A stretch of DNA of 64,000 bases from Halichondria panicea (taxonomy: Eukaryota; Porifera; Demospongiae; Suberitida; Halichondriidae). The stretch covers positions 1,088,001 through 1,152,000 of the forward strand of contig NC_087389.1 in NCBI RefSeq assembly GCF_963675165.1. Reading direction: 5' to 3'. The notes beneath the pieces are model-generated. The model saw only the letters and a program-made list of their open reading frames with translations. It searched no databases and had not been told where the DNA came from. Below, piece by piece: positions 23,233-61,776 of the stretch (position 1 is its first letter; every line of letters starts with the position of its first letter). Both the position numbers and the translations under genes were made by a program.

Positions 23233-24177
23233 ATGGTGGTGGATGAGCCCCGCCCATCTTTTAGAAAGCACATGCATGAGAGCAGAGCTATGCTGTCGCT
23301 GAACGTCTGCAGATCCAGTCTCCTACTCCTCGCAGGCAGAACACGAGCCTCTAGGATGGCGCTGCACTCCAGCTCTGTCTCACAGAATAGGGCCACTGGC
23401 AAGAAACCTGTGAATGCGGCAGGAGAAGAGGTGTACTATGAACAAAGAGGCTCAGGGGCTCACCCAATCCTCTGCATATCTGGAGCTCTGGGAACAGCCA
23501 ACAGTGACTTCTTCCCTCAACTAGAATATTTTGGCAGAGAAGAAAGCTCCTACACAATTGTCGGCTATGATCCAATGGGCTACGGTAACTCAAGACCGCC
23601 CGAGAGAAATTTCGAATCGAAAACAGAGATATTTTTCGAGAGAGATGCGTCTGATGGCCATTCGCTAATGCAAGCACTTTCTTTCCCCAAGTTTTCTGTG
23701 CTGGGTTGGAGTGATGGAGGGATTGCCGCCATGATTCTAGCGGCTAGATTCCCTGAGGCCGTCCAGAAGCTGGTCGTCTGGGGAGCCAATTCTTACATCT
23801 CCGATGAAGACATATCCCTTTTCGAGAACACAAGGGACGTAAAGAAGTGGAGTGCACGCATGAGAGAGCCTATGGAGGCAATGTACGGTGTGACATACTT
23901 CCCGAAACTGTGGTCCGACTGGCTCGATGCGATGATAGCTATCAAACTTAAAACTCCAGATGGTGATTTGTGTAAGAAAGACCTTCCGAAGATAAAATGT
24001 CCAACTCTGGTGGTGCATGGAGCCAAGGACGCTATGGTGCCCCAGTTCCACCCAGACTATATCCATGGCAACATTGCAGAAAGCCGATTGGTTGTCATGC
24101 CCGATGGTAAACACAATCTCCATTGGAAGTATGCAAAAGAATTCAATGAACTTGTAGACAATTTTTTGAGCGAATAA
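23233..24177 (+). CDS. BPHL: BPHL-like serine hydrolase (valacyclovir hydrolase type), intronless
   Basis: Alpha/beta hydrolase. The nucleophile lies in LGWSDGGIAAMI (Ser within GWSDGG), the acid in VVHGAKDAMVP and the His in MPDGKHNLHW. YDPMGYGNSRPPERNF and FFERDASDGHSLMQAL match human WDPRGYGHSRPPDRDF and FFERDAKDAVDLMKAL. The human enzyme hydrolyses alpha-amino acid esters and is mitochondrial. The frame opens at ATG 23233; a second ATG at 23290 (MLSLNVCRSSLLLLAGRTRA) gives a typical mitochondrial presequence and may be the real start (295 residues). No intron interrupts the gene, unlike human BPHL. It follows SAAL1 by 70 bp on the same strand and converges with BCAT. Confidence 0.92.
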   Translation: MVVDEPRPSFRKHMHESRAMLSLNVCRSSLLLLAGRTRASRMALHSSSVSQNRATGKKPVNAAGEEVYYEQRGSGAHPILCISGALGTANSDFFPQLEYFGREESSYTIVGYDPMGYGNSRPPERNFESKTEIFFERDASDGHSLMQALSFPKFSVLGWSDGGIAAMILAARFPEAVQKLVVWGANSYISDEDISLFENTRDVKKWSARMREPMEAMYGVTYFPKLWSDWLDAMIAIKLKTPDGDLCKKDLPKIKCPTLVVHGAKDAMVPQFHPDYIHGNIAESRLVVMPDGKHNLHWKYAKEFNELVDNFLSE

Positions 24178-24383
24178 TAATAATTATTTTCTGTTGTATT
24201 CAAAATTATAAATTGTTGCTGACAATTCAGGAAAAGAAAAGTCTACATAAAATCTCTACAACGAAATATCCAATGCTGGTAGCTAGAAAATCTAGGACTG
24301 TTGGTGATACAAACACACAATAATGTGCACACAGGGTATTATGTAATAATAAAATTAATATTGGGGGGGGTTCAGAGTTCTTT

Positions 24384-27300
24384 TTAGTCCACAGTAACTG
24401 TCCAGTCGTTGTTAGGAGCACGACCATACTGTGTGTGTGTGTGTGTGTGTGTGTGAGGGGGAGGGGTGAATGTGTGCTGAGTGTATATAGTGTAAGCTAG
24501 ATTATCATAATAGCTCTATATAGTACATTTCTGACTGTGTGGGTAAAGGGTGCCATACCTGAATGTCAGTGAGCTCCTTGTAGTACCTCTTAGCAACCTC
24601 ACCTCCAGTTTCCACGGTAGGAATGTGAATACTCTACAAAGAATAGAGGTGATGAGAGAGGAAATTAAATCAGCAGTACACAGCACATACATGTACAGTA
24701 CACACAGTACCTTTCAGATGGTACCATCAATGTTCATATTTGGATACCATGGATTATACAGTACATATAATCCATACAGTCACTTGCAAAGTGTGATCAT
24801 CACGTACCTTATCCATGTAGAGTATTCTGTCGACAGGACACACCACACACGCTGTACCAGCTCCAAACATTTCCTTCATCTACAAACAAAATCAATTTAT
24901 AAAACTTTCACAAACGTAGCATAATTACTTACTCTCTTCTCTTCGACTGCTTTGATGATATCCTTCATGTTCATGCGTCTCTCAACCACCTTATGAGTGC
25001 CCTGTGGCAACAAACAGTGTATTATCACTATCCTGTGCTTCAACACATAAAGAGCACTGTCAGTCACTAAATAAAGAAGCTCAGACTATAAATTATAGCA
25101 GACATTAGTAATCTCGCAAGCTCAATCACTCAGAGACAATAAACAATAAATAATAATAATAATAAAATTAATAATCAATAAACCGAGACATAAGAAAGAA
25201 AGAACGAACAACTCATACTCACCCAAGTGGCTCCCAGCTCCAATAGAGACATCCTGGTCACTCCCGGGAGGATGGTCCCGTCCAGAGGGGGAGTGGCTAT
25301 CTCCGGATCTGGAGGGTGTTGAAAATGAACAGTGAATAGAGATGCAAAGATTATAATTATGTTCAACTCACCAACTGTATATATTTTGCTAAAATATTAT
25401 GTACCCCCCCCCCACTTTTTTTAGAGGTTATGGTTTTGACATGGCCCCAAGTCATACTTAATTGATACACAATCTATAAACTGGACCCACCCAAATTCAA
25501 GAATGTCAAAACAATATGCGTGGTTGAACAAACAACAAACAACTAACACACACGCACGCACGCACGCACACACCCACACACACACACACACCCACACTGA
25601 CCTCCGTCCTCATTGATCCAGTGCACAAAGATGTTCATTGTGCCCACTTCTGTGATCTATGAGGGGAAACATACAAACACATGTCATCAACTCTCGCATC
25701 ACATGTTGACACATACCTGATGGTCATCTCCATACAACCACAGAACTTGATCACATCCCTTGGCTGTGGCATGTCCCTGAATCCGAATGGCAGGCCCGTA
25801 ATTCCTGTACACGCAATGACAACATTTCAAAAGTCAAAAAATGACCGTCTAAAAGTAAAGTACATATTAATAATTATTTTGTATGCTCACAGTCACTCAC
25901 CCTCCCATCTTGAAGGCGCCCACTCCTCCAGGCCACGCCCTCACATATTTGGGGTCAGCGTAGAGAGAGACAGGATTGAACGCCCCCCCACTGAAGTATG
26001 GGCCAGCTGGACCACAGATGGTGTACAGCATGGCACTGTTACTGGGTTTCACACCAACCGAAGCCTGGAGGAGAGAAAAATAGGAAGTCAGCTAGCTATA
26101 TGTAAACAATTCTAAGGTACCGTATAGCGGGTAATTTTCGGGGGACAAAATATTCGTGGTTCAGCAATATTGAGACATTTCGTGGGTAATATTTTCGTGG
26201 TAGCTGCCTGCACTGCAGGTAAAGGTAGGCAAGGTCGCTTCATTCGTGGGTAAAATATTCGTGGTCAGACCTCCAACCACGAAAACCACGAATATTTTGC
26301 CCCACGAAAATTACACGCTATACGGTACAGTAGAACCTCGATTATCCGGCCCTCCATTATCCGGAACCTCGATTATCCGGCTTGGCAGTTTTCTGATTAA
26401 ATAATTCATAAAATGGGCGTGTCCCTAAAATGCGCATGCGCGTTGCAGCTGTTACCATGGAGACATGCCTGCTTATCTTCTGCGCATGCGCAGACAACCA
26501 TGTGGCACTGCTGTTTATCAATAAAGTGGGTGGATCAAGGCGTGGTTTATCTATTCGATTATCCGGCATATTCACTTATCCGGCCTGCTTCTGGAACCAA
26601 GGTGTTCGGATAATCGAGGTTCTACTGTAGTTGGTTTAGGAACATGATCTGTAACTGGCTTCCCCCTACCACATTGGCACTAATGTCTCTTTGTTTACAT
26701 GGAGCTGACGTTATTGGGCTACACCCCCCCCCAAATAATTATTTAGCGGCATATGTATACCTCAGTCCCAATGAATGTTGGTCTAATATAGAGAGAGCAG
26801 CCGTCCATCTTGGGCACCCAGTCCTTGTCTACTCTCAGTAGGTCCTTGATACACTCCAAGTACTCAGCTCCATCAAACTCCTAGAGGGGGTGGGGTGGGT
26901 GTGGCACATGTTGGTGAATAATTGGCCGCCACTCAGTGAGACAGTATTTAATCATTATAACTATAATCACAGGTGGCCACATACGGAGTTTCATAAATTC
27001 ATATAGTTTATTAAGCCTATTAAGTTGATTGAATTGTGGTAAAAATTAATTAAAGCATTCCGCTGATGAAATTCGGCCAATTATTGCAATAATTATGGAT
27101 TAAGTGAGTATGTCTGAATGAACAAGCATGGCTACAGAGGTAGACTAAAGAGAACACACTAACTCACGGGCAGACTGGCAGCTGCGGCTGAACTGTTCAT
27201 GCGTTTCATGTTCTCCAAAGGCCTGAACAATCTTATCTTGCCATCCACTCCATAGAAAGCCTTCAGTCCCTCAAAACACTGAATGAGGAGGAGAAGGAAA

Positions 27301-28066
27301 AGCATCAATTGAGGTGGGCAAAAAGAGACCTTACAATTACGTACAGACATAGATCATATACACATGTATAATTATGTAGCTTCTACAAGCACTGCACACG
27401 TTAGAAGAAGACCATGCACACAAGCATGTATAGCTATTTGTCACAATGGATAATGGACAATAATGAACTTTGTACAATATAACATCTTTATTAGCCTCAG
27501 GCAGTCAGCAGTGAGTCAGCTGTACACACAGTGCTCACCTCAGTGGAGTAATGGAGGGCACTGAGTGCTGGAGAAAGAGACAGATTTCCATACGGGACAA
27601 TCTTAGGCTTCATCCATCCCTCCTCTTTGGTCCAGCTGGCAATCAGCATGTGATCAGAGAAGTTCTTCCCAAACACAATGTCGTTGGGTGACTTCACTTG
27701 CTCGTGGATCTTTGGCATAGGGTTTTTAGTCAGTGTCACCTCTATGCCCTCATTCTGTGTGGTGGGAAAACATTCCGTTACCTTAATGGCAAGCAGCAAT
27801 GTGACAACTGATATACATGGCACTGGGTGTCCATTTAGTGTAACTAGGATACTATTGACATTCAATGCTTTATAGACTCACGGTAAACTATACCACTGTT
27901 CGAGTAGAACGAATATTCACATACCTTCAATCCAGACACTGATCTGACTCCATTGATGAGGACTGTCTTCTGCAAAATCTACAATACAAGTTTACATTAC
28001 AAGTATCACACACGATTGGATATGTACCTTGTGAAGTGACGATAGTTTACTGCTGAACAAAGCCAT
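24384..28066 (-). CDS. Branched-chain amino acid aminotransferase
   Basis: PLP enzyme that transfers the amino group of Leu, Ile and Val to 2-oxoglutarate. About 13 exons are readable from 28066 ([13 protein letters not shown], a short basic leader compatible with mitochondrial import) to the stop at 24384 ([14 protein letters not shown]). Landmarks in order: [20 protein letters not shown], then [20 protein letters not shown] with the EGLKA signature. Then come [50 protein letters not shown] with a catalytic-Lys region near [21 protein letters not shown] and the [11 protein letters not shown] family signature. Last are [15 protein letters not shown] and [20 protein letters not shown]. All blocks expected of class IV aminotransferases are present. 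The 26.1-26.6 kb intron holds two MITEs. BCAT1 versus BCAT2 identity cannot be settled by eye. Confidence 0.95.
26120..26325. mobile_element. TA-flanked MITE with about 40-bp inverted repeats
   Basis: Both ends read CCGTATAGCG, then G or T, then GTAATTTTCG when oriented outward, and the match continues imperfectly for about 40 bp (into AAAATATTCGTGGTT). TA dinucleotides flank both ends (26118-26119 and 26326-26327). It is 206 bp, with no coding capacity, in a BCAT intron. TA target and structure fit a non-autonomous Tc1/mariner-superfamily element. Confidence 0.85.
26328..26627. mobile_element. Pogo/Tigger-like MITE abutting the previous MITE
   Basis: Perfect 21-bp inverted ends, CAGTAGAACCTCGATTATCCG, are flanked by TA on both sides (26326-26327 and 26628-26629). 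The ends match the TIR I recall for pogo/Tigger DNA transposons. The inside carries additional 'attatccgg' copies and two NRF1-like palindromes (26431-26442 and 26481-26492). It is 300 bp without coding capacity and shares its left TA with the neighbouring element. Confidence 0.9.
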
Positions 28067-28380
28067 TCTTGTTCTATGAACAGTGGGTACTTCAACTACA
28101 CAGTAGATCTGTATAACACAAGGTTATAAAGGGGATGGAAGTGTTCTAAGTCGTCCAACTCACCTGAATATATAGATGTAAGTCTTGTTTCAAGACAGCA
28201 TGCAATGCCACAAAAGATTATGGTTGATGAAATAAAGATGGGCGTGACAGAAAGGAGGCGAGGTCAGTACAAGACACGCTCTCTATTTAGAAACCGATGA
28301 GTAACATTTTCTGGGCCTTTGCCAAATCAGTTTGGTATGTGTACGTACGTGTATATGCTATGCTCTATGGAACTTGAAAA
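28067..28380. promoter_or_regulatory. Divergent BCAT/YOD1 promoter region
   Basis: About 310 bp between diverging start codons. No coding signal or clear core-promoter motif was recognised beyond a short 'gtacgtacgtgta' stretch near 28342. Confidence 0.4.
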
Positions 28381-29722
28381 ATGGTGAGTAGTACTGTTAG
28401 ACACAGGTCTACGCCACAATCAACTGACTCTACAGATTCTGAGCGTGAAAACCAAGACTGGTAGACTTGTCATCAATGACTTGTCAGAGACTTCCACTTT
28501 TGGCCACCTTCAAAGTGTACTTAAGCAGAAGACAAGTATATCTCCTCCCTATCAAAAAAGTAAGTTTATGAAACTCATCTCCTATACTCTACTGTACCCC
28601 CACAGTACTGTATGGCTATCCCCCCCAACCGATATCTTCGTCAGATACGAATGCTACCCTCCAGTCCCTGGCCATACAAAGTGGGGAGACACTCATCCTA
28701 GAGAGCCATGACAACGCTATGTCCACACCCACTGGGAACGTTCAAAGTGACAGCACTGCATCTGGAAGTAGACCCTTGAACAAAGAAATGAGAAAACTCT
28801 CCAGAAAGTAAGTAATCTTAAATGTGATAGATAATATAGTTGATGCAATTATTTTCCACTGCAGAGTCGTACCTGCTGACAATTCTTGTTTATTCAAATC
28901 CATCAGGTACATTATATGTGTTCTGATGTGACCTATTTAACGTACATTAGATTCACCTTGCCTTTGAAACATAAATTTCCGCTCGTAAATTTGATCTCTT
29001 CCCTTTCATTGCAGTCTACTGCTGTGTAATGGAGTAGAAAGCAGCAAGGAACTGAGGGAGTTGGTCGGAGGCATTGTCCTCTCAGATCCTGGTAAATACC
29101 ACACTGCTCTGTTGGGGAGAGACAGCAGTGAGTATGTGAAGTGGCTACTCAGGGAAGAGTCATGGGGAGGTAAGAAAACATCATTTATTTGTTATCACGA
29201 TTATTCTTGATTAATTTTGTTTAGGTGCTATAGAGGTGTCAGTGTTCAGTGAACACTACCAGACAGAACTAGACGTGGTCGATATTCAGACTCAGAGAAT
29301 AGACAGATTTGGTAAGTACTTAAAAAATATCTCCTTCCCTCCCATTTTTTCATTTGCTATTGCTCTCAGGTGAAGATAAAGGTTACTCCAACAGAGCCTT
29401 GCTCCTATACGATGGTATTCACTATGACCCACTACTGATGGAGGGAGGTGATGGGAACACTATTCAGTCTCTGTTCCTCACTTCTGATGAAACTATTCTA
29501 GTGGAGGCTGTTCAAATTGCAAAGAGTGCTTTTGATGTGAGTTCACTCTGTCAGCAAGTGTTAATTAAAACTCGCTTTGTTTTCTTATAATAGGCTCGTC
29601 GGTATACTGACCTTGCTGGGTTCTCACTGAGATGCATGGTTTGTGGGAAAGCTCTTACTGGGCAGACTGATGCACAAGACCATGCTCAAACAACTGGCCA
29701 CATTAACTTCGGAGAAGTATAA
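28381..29722 (+). CDS. YOD1: Ubiquitin thioesterase OTU1 (YOD1)
   Basis: Deubiquitinase that partners with the VCP/p97 segregase in ER-associated degradation. The start codon at 28381 forms a coding exon of its own, followed by a 52-bp intron (28384-28435), giving [20 protein letters not shown]-like N-terminus follows ([12 protein letters not shown] and [15 protein letters not shown]). The OTU catalytic Cys is in [13 protein letters not shown] (at about 28870-28905), the His in [12 protein letters not shown], and [20 protein letters not shown] lies between them. The C-terminal C2H2 zinc finger is [15 protein letters not shown] to [13 protein letters not shown], the same ending as human YOD1 (HTNFGEV). 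The protein is about 300 residues, similar to yeast OTU1. The SBF gene starts 248 bp downstream on the same strand. Confidence 0.95.
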
Positions 29723-29970
29723 ACAATTGGAAATCAAGCTCATTAGTACCCATTATTAATCATTAGCTCTCTGGTTAGAGCTAGTTATTTAATTGCGTTT
29801 TATCTTCATTCTTGTGGTAGTATTTGCTAATTGTTGGTCACGTGAAATGTACATTGCGGAACCGCAAATAATAAAAAAGGAGGATACCTTGAACATAGCT
29901 ACATGAATTGTACATGTACGTACATGATTGCAAGATATGCGAGCTGATTAATAATTGATATAGCATCAAG

Positions 29971-44169
<14,199 letters not shown>

Positions 44170-44423
44170 TTTTGTCTGTGTAAATTACTTTAATAGTTTG
44201 TGCATAGGTAGATCTACGTACGTTGTATACAACTTTTATTCTGAACATTTTTTTTAATTAACGGTATAGCCTCGATTAGAGGCCGCCGGCCTGGAACGAA
44301 GGCTGAAGGTCAAAGGTCAATATAATTATACTTCTGGATTTGTGCATGTTGAGTGTTGTGCGAGTCCTCTCTTCACTCTGTGTGTTGTCAAGCTTGTCAC
44401 AAAGAGGCTCAAGGATCTTCACA
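44170..44423. promoter_or_regulatory. SBF 3' flank and PCMT1 promoter region
   Basis: 254 bp between same-strand genes. An upstream in-frame ATG at 44346 could extend PCMT1 N-terminally. The 'cctcgattagaggccgccgg' stretch near 44271 may be a short transposon-end remnant; nothing else was seen. Confidence 0.35.
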
Positions 44424-45098
44424 ATGGCTTGGCGAAGTTCTGGAGAGAGCAACGACGACTTAATTGACCAACTGATGAGGAATGGCATTGTCAAGACATC
44501 CCGTGTCCAAGCAGCCATGAATGCAGTGGACCGTAAATACTACTCCCCCTACAACCCGTACACAGACTCTCCGCAGTCTATTGGCTACAGTGTCACCATC
44601 AGTGCCCCCCACATGCATGCTGCAGCTCTGGAACTACTGTCCGAACAACTCTACGAGGGTGCCAGTTGCCTAGACGTCGGATGTGGGAGTGGCTACCTCA
44701 CGGCCTGTATGGCTCGGATGGTCGGAGAAACTGGCTGTGCAGTCGGCATCGAACACATACCACAGCTAACAGAACTGTCAGAGAAAAACATTAAGAAAGG
44801 GAACGCCGATTTGCTCGACTCGGAACGGATAAAACTTGTAACTGGTGATGGCCGAGAGGGGTACGCGGAGAAGGCCCCCTACGATGCTATACATGTTGGA
44901 GCAGCAGCTCCTGTTGTGCCTGAGGCATTACACAAGCAGCTGAAGCCTGGAGGGCGTTTGATTGTTCCCGTTGGACCTCAGGACAGTCATCAGTACTTGG
45001 AGCAGCACGACAAGCTGCATGACGGAAGTATCAAAGTCAAGAGATTAATGGGCGTACGATATGTGCCACTGACAAGCAAGGAGAAACAATTATTATGA
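44424..45098 (+). CDS. PCMT1: Protein-L-isoaspartate O-methyltransferase, intronless
   Basis: Repairs age-damaged proteins by methylating L-isoaspartate with S-adenosylmethionine in the cytosol. The start at 44424 gives [20 protein letters not shown], parallel to human [20 protein letters not shown]. Then follow the family blocks [22 protein letters not shown] motif [52 protein letters not shown] and [13 protein letters not shown]. The full length is 224 residues. An in-frame ATG at 44346 would add 26 mostly hydrophobic residues ([17 protein letters not shown]), which recalls the membrane-leader isoform of human PCMT1. No intron is present, unlike human PCMT1. It converges with the LRP4-like gene. 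Confidence 0.95.
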   Translation: MAWRSSGESNDDLIDQLMRNGIVKTSRVQAAMNAVDRKYYSPYNPYTDSPQSIGYSVTISAPHMHAAALELLSEQLYEGASCLDVGCGSGYLTACMARMVGETGCAVGIEHIPQLTELSEKNIKKGNADLLDSERIKLVTGDGREGYAEKAPYDAIHVGAAAPVVPEALHKQLKPGGRLIVPVGPQDSHQYLEQHDKLHDGSIKVKRLMGVRYVPLTSKEKQLL

Positions 45099-45570
45099 TA
45101 GGTCTTGTTTTTGTAGCTGTGTCCTTGTATTGTAGTATATTAGATGGTGAATCAGAAATTCATCTTTCCAACCAAAGCATAACAAATTATCATGACGATA
45201 TATATCTTATAAATTTATGTATAATTATAGAAATGCAGTCCATCCATCCTATATATATATAATTATATATATAGCTAAGCTAGCCATCATTATAGTCAAG
45301 ACTACAGTGCAATGTAATTCATCATGCTCATGCTAACCATCTTTCAGTTACTACAATGCTCAACTTTACGATAATAATAATACGATACAGGTATGTATAC
45401 ACGGGGAAAACATTGTGACACACAAAACTATAACTTTAAACATGTAACTCTATAATTATAATTATACGCATGAGGACACCACTGCTATATAACTATAGGA
45501 CACGGGTATACGCAACATTGTAAAAATAAGAAAATGTTAACTGAGAATGAGAGTTATTGAGTGAAAGTTC
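45099..45570. other. AT-rich convergent intergenic region
   Basis: About 470 bp between the PCMT1 and LRP4-like stop codons. It contains a 'tatatatataattatatata' stretch near 45250 and several 'ataattata' words. No gene or structured RNA was recognised. Confidence 0.6.
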
Positions 45571-59623
<14,053 letters not shown>

Positions 59624-59962
59624 GGGAACTCTCTCAGCAATATGCACGCCCAGAACGGATTAATTTGGGTGTTCACCAAGTACCTGAAGACTGGTCAGCA
59701 ACCTTCAATAAGAACACAGCTCATACAGGTCCTATCTTCTTGCTTGTTTTTAGTACTACTAGAGCGAGTGGGCCGGCTAGATTGCAGAGGCCACATGGGA
59801 GACCGGAAATAATCTATGAGCTCATACTACGTCACTTAGACCTGTTTCTCTTTCTTACCTCCGTCATCCTCATTACTGACTGCGCATGCGCCAGAGTGAG
59901 GAGAGCCTCCAGCGAGATGCAGCAACTTTCAAACGCAACTCTCGTTTGTTCAATTCTCCATT
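59624..59962. promoter_or_regulatory. Divergent LRP4-like/FOXN promoter region
   Basis: 339 bp between diverging start codons. An NRF1-like palindrome, TGCGCATGCGCC, lies at 59881-59892, about 70 bp before the FOXN start. A long open frame crosses the region in another frame but lacks coding similarity. Confidence 0.5.
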
Positions 59963-61638
59963 ATGGCGTCGAATTTCCCTGTGACAAGGAGCCCAAAGCC
60001 AAGTTGCTCTTATCATTGCATGATTGGAATGGCTCTGTTAGCAAGTCCAAGCGGAAAGTTACCAGTAAACGAAATCTACAAGTACATCCTGTACGTTGTG
60101 ATTTAGCTCAACATGCACTAGTCATTTTTTATTCCTATAGAAGCAGATTTCCTTACTTCAAAACTGCAGCCGATAACTGGAAAGTGAGTAGATCTAATCT
60201 TAGATCTCAATTATTAAACATTATACACATTTCTGATGTCTCAGAATTCTGTGCGTCACTGTCTCTCCCTGGGGCAATGTTTCCACAAAGTGACACATCC
60301 AGGAACGTTTCACTTCAAAAAGGGTTTCCATTGGCAGGTGGTTCCTCACAAACATAGCGTTGTGTATCAAGAGATTTTCAAATACTTAGCAACAACTGGA
60401 CAAAAAGCAGAAAACTATGGTATATCTACCTCTACCCTCGGAGCAGGTATATAACTTATAAAAATAAAGTCACAAAGCAAGCGTAATTTTCCTCTCTATT
60501 TACAGGATTACAAGTTCAACCAATGCCACCTCCATGTTCAAGTAGTGGACTTTCACCTGGTCCTCTATTATCCCCTTTACAAATGAAGCCCAACATTCCC
60601 GATATGTCCAATGCTGTGGAAATCCAACTAAACCAATCGGATTTGGAATCTCTACATATGCTCGGACAAACAACCAATTTAAGCCTCTCTCCCTTCGACT
60701 ACAACCTGCTCATGAATCCTAATATGCAACAAGAGCTTCAGAAGCTTGTCACGATATTAGGATTCTCAAATGTGCCACCCCAGCAGAATCCAAGACAACC
60801 AAAAATTTCTAGCAACATCGTTGATTCATTCACAACACCTCCAAGGCAAATTATTTCGACTGCCAGAACGCCAGTTACTTCTTTGTGCTCTGCTGTAAAT
60901 GACTGTTTAAAAATTACGTCATCAACACCGCCAAGCTATATTTCTACAGCTAGCAGTCGCACAACTCCAAGTACATCTGTCCCCCCTGTAGTTCCATCTA
61001 CTCCAGGTATCAGTACGAATTTTAATACTAAAGGGGTTGTGATTAGACCTATTTCAAGAGACGAATTGAATACAGGCATTGAGTATTGCTTGAACAGCCC
61101 CCCTGCATTTATTACGCGTTATCCCAGTACTATTGAATTAGTACAGAGTGATGTTGTGACAGAGGAGGATGAAGAACAAATCTACCCTTTTATAAATGAG
61201 AGTTGTGGAGAAGATGGAGACATTTCTCTGAGTCAGCTCAATGGCATCGATCATGAAGACTCAGAAGAACCACTGATGTTCTTAAACAAGAGCAGGTCTG
61301 GAAGCCATCACTCTTTTTCCATTGACCCAGTCAATGGTGATTGGAATTGTTGGGGAGAGCCTGATTACATTGATCGTATAAATACACTTGTAAACTCTAC
61401 ATTTACAAAAGATGAGGCAGCAGTACTGAGCAAACCACTTGACAACATCTATAAGAACAGCCGTAAGTCTGGCGAGCGAGCTGTTCAAAAAAGGAAGGCT
61501 GAAAATTGTGGTAAACAGACAAAAAGAAATACTGTTGGATCAAAGGTGAAGAAGCAGCTATCCAAACCCTTGATCGTCTCAATTCCATTTTTGAAGCTAC
61601 TAACAAGCAGACAAGCAAAGAAGTATTGTCAAAGCTAA
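59963..61638 (+). CDS. Forkhead transcription factor, FoxN1/4 type
   Basis: Four exons (59963-60090, 60141-60183, 60245-60446 and 60506-61638) join in frame to 501 codons. The start gives MASNFPVTRSPKPSCSYHCM. The forkhead domain fills residues of about 11-110: KPSCSYHCMIGMALLASPSG, KLPVNEIYKYILSRFPYFKT, AADNWKNSVRHCLSLGQCFH, then KVTHPGTFHFKKGFHWQV. The FPYFKTA..WKNSVRH..SL run is characteristic of FOXN1/FOXN4. The invariant Asn and His of recognition helix 3 are present; the usual RHNLSL is RHCLSL, and the usual KPxYSY is KPSCSY. A long Ser/Thr/Pro-rich region follows, then an acidic stretch (TEEDEEQIYPFINES) as in transactivation domains, and basic nuclear-localisation-like segments (RAVQKRKAE, SKVKKQ). 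The start is only 340 bp from the divergent receptor gene. Confidence 0.9.
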
Positions 61639-61776
61639 CTATAACGGAACACTACATGTATACCATTTTCTTTTTCTTGACAATTTTTTTAATTAATTTG
61701 TTTTTTATTGTCATAAATGTTATTGTACATGTGAAATTACATGATGCGATGCAATAGTGATGTAAACATTCTAGAG

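Noticed and set aside
44268-44320. 'cctcgattagaggccgccgg' as a third pogo-like element end
   Set aside because: It resembles the CCTCGATTA part of the MITE end at 26328 only for nine bases, with no partner end or TA-flanked structure nearby.
59665-60357. A 230-residue open frame across the LRP4/FOXN promoter
   Set aside because: Its first two thirds have no coding character. Switching frame at 59963 and splicing at 60090/60141 gives a clean forkhead domain, so the long frame is mostly fortuitous.
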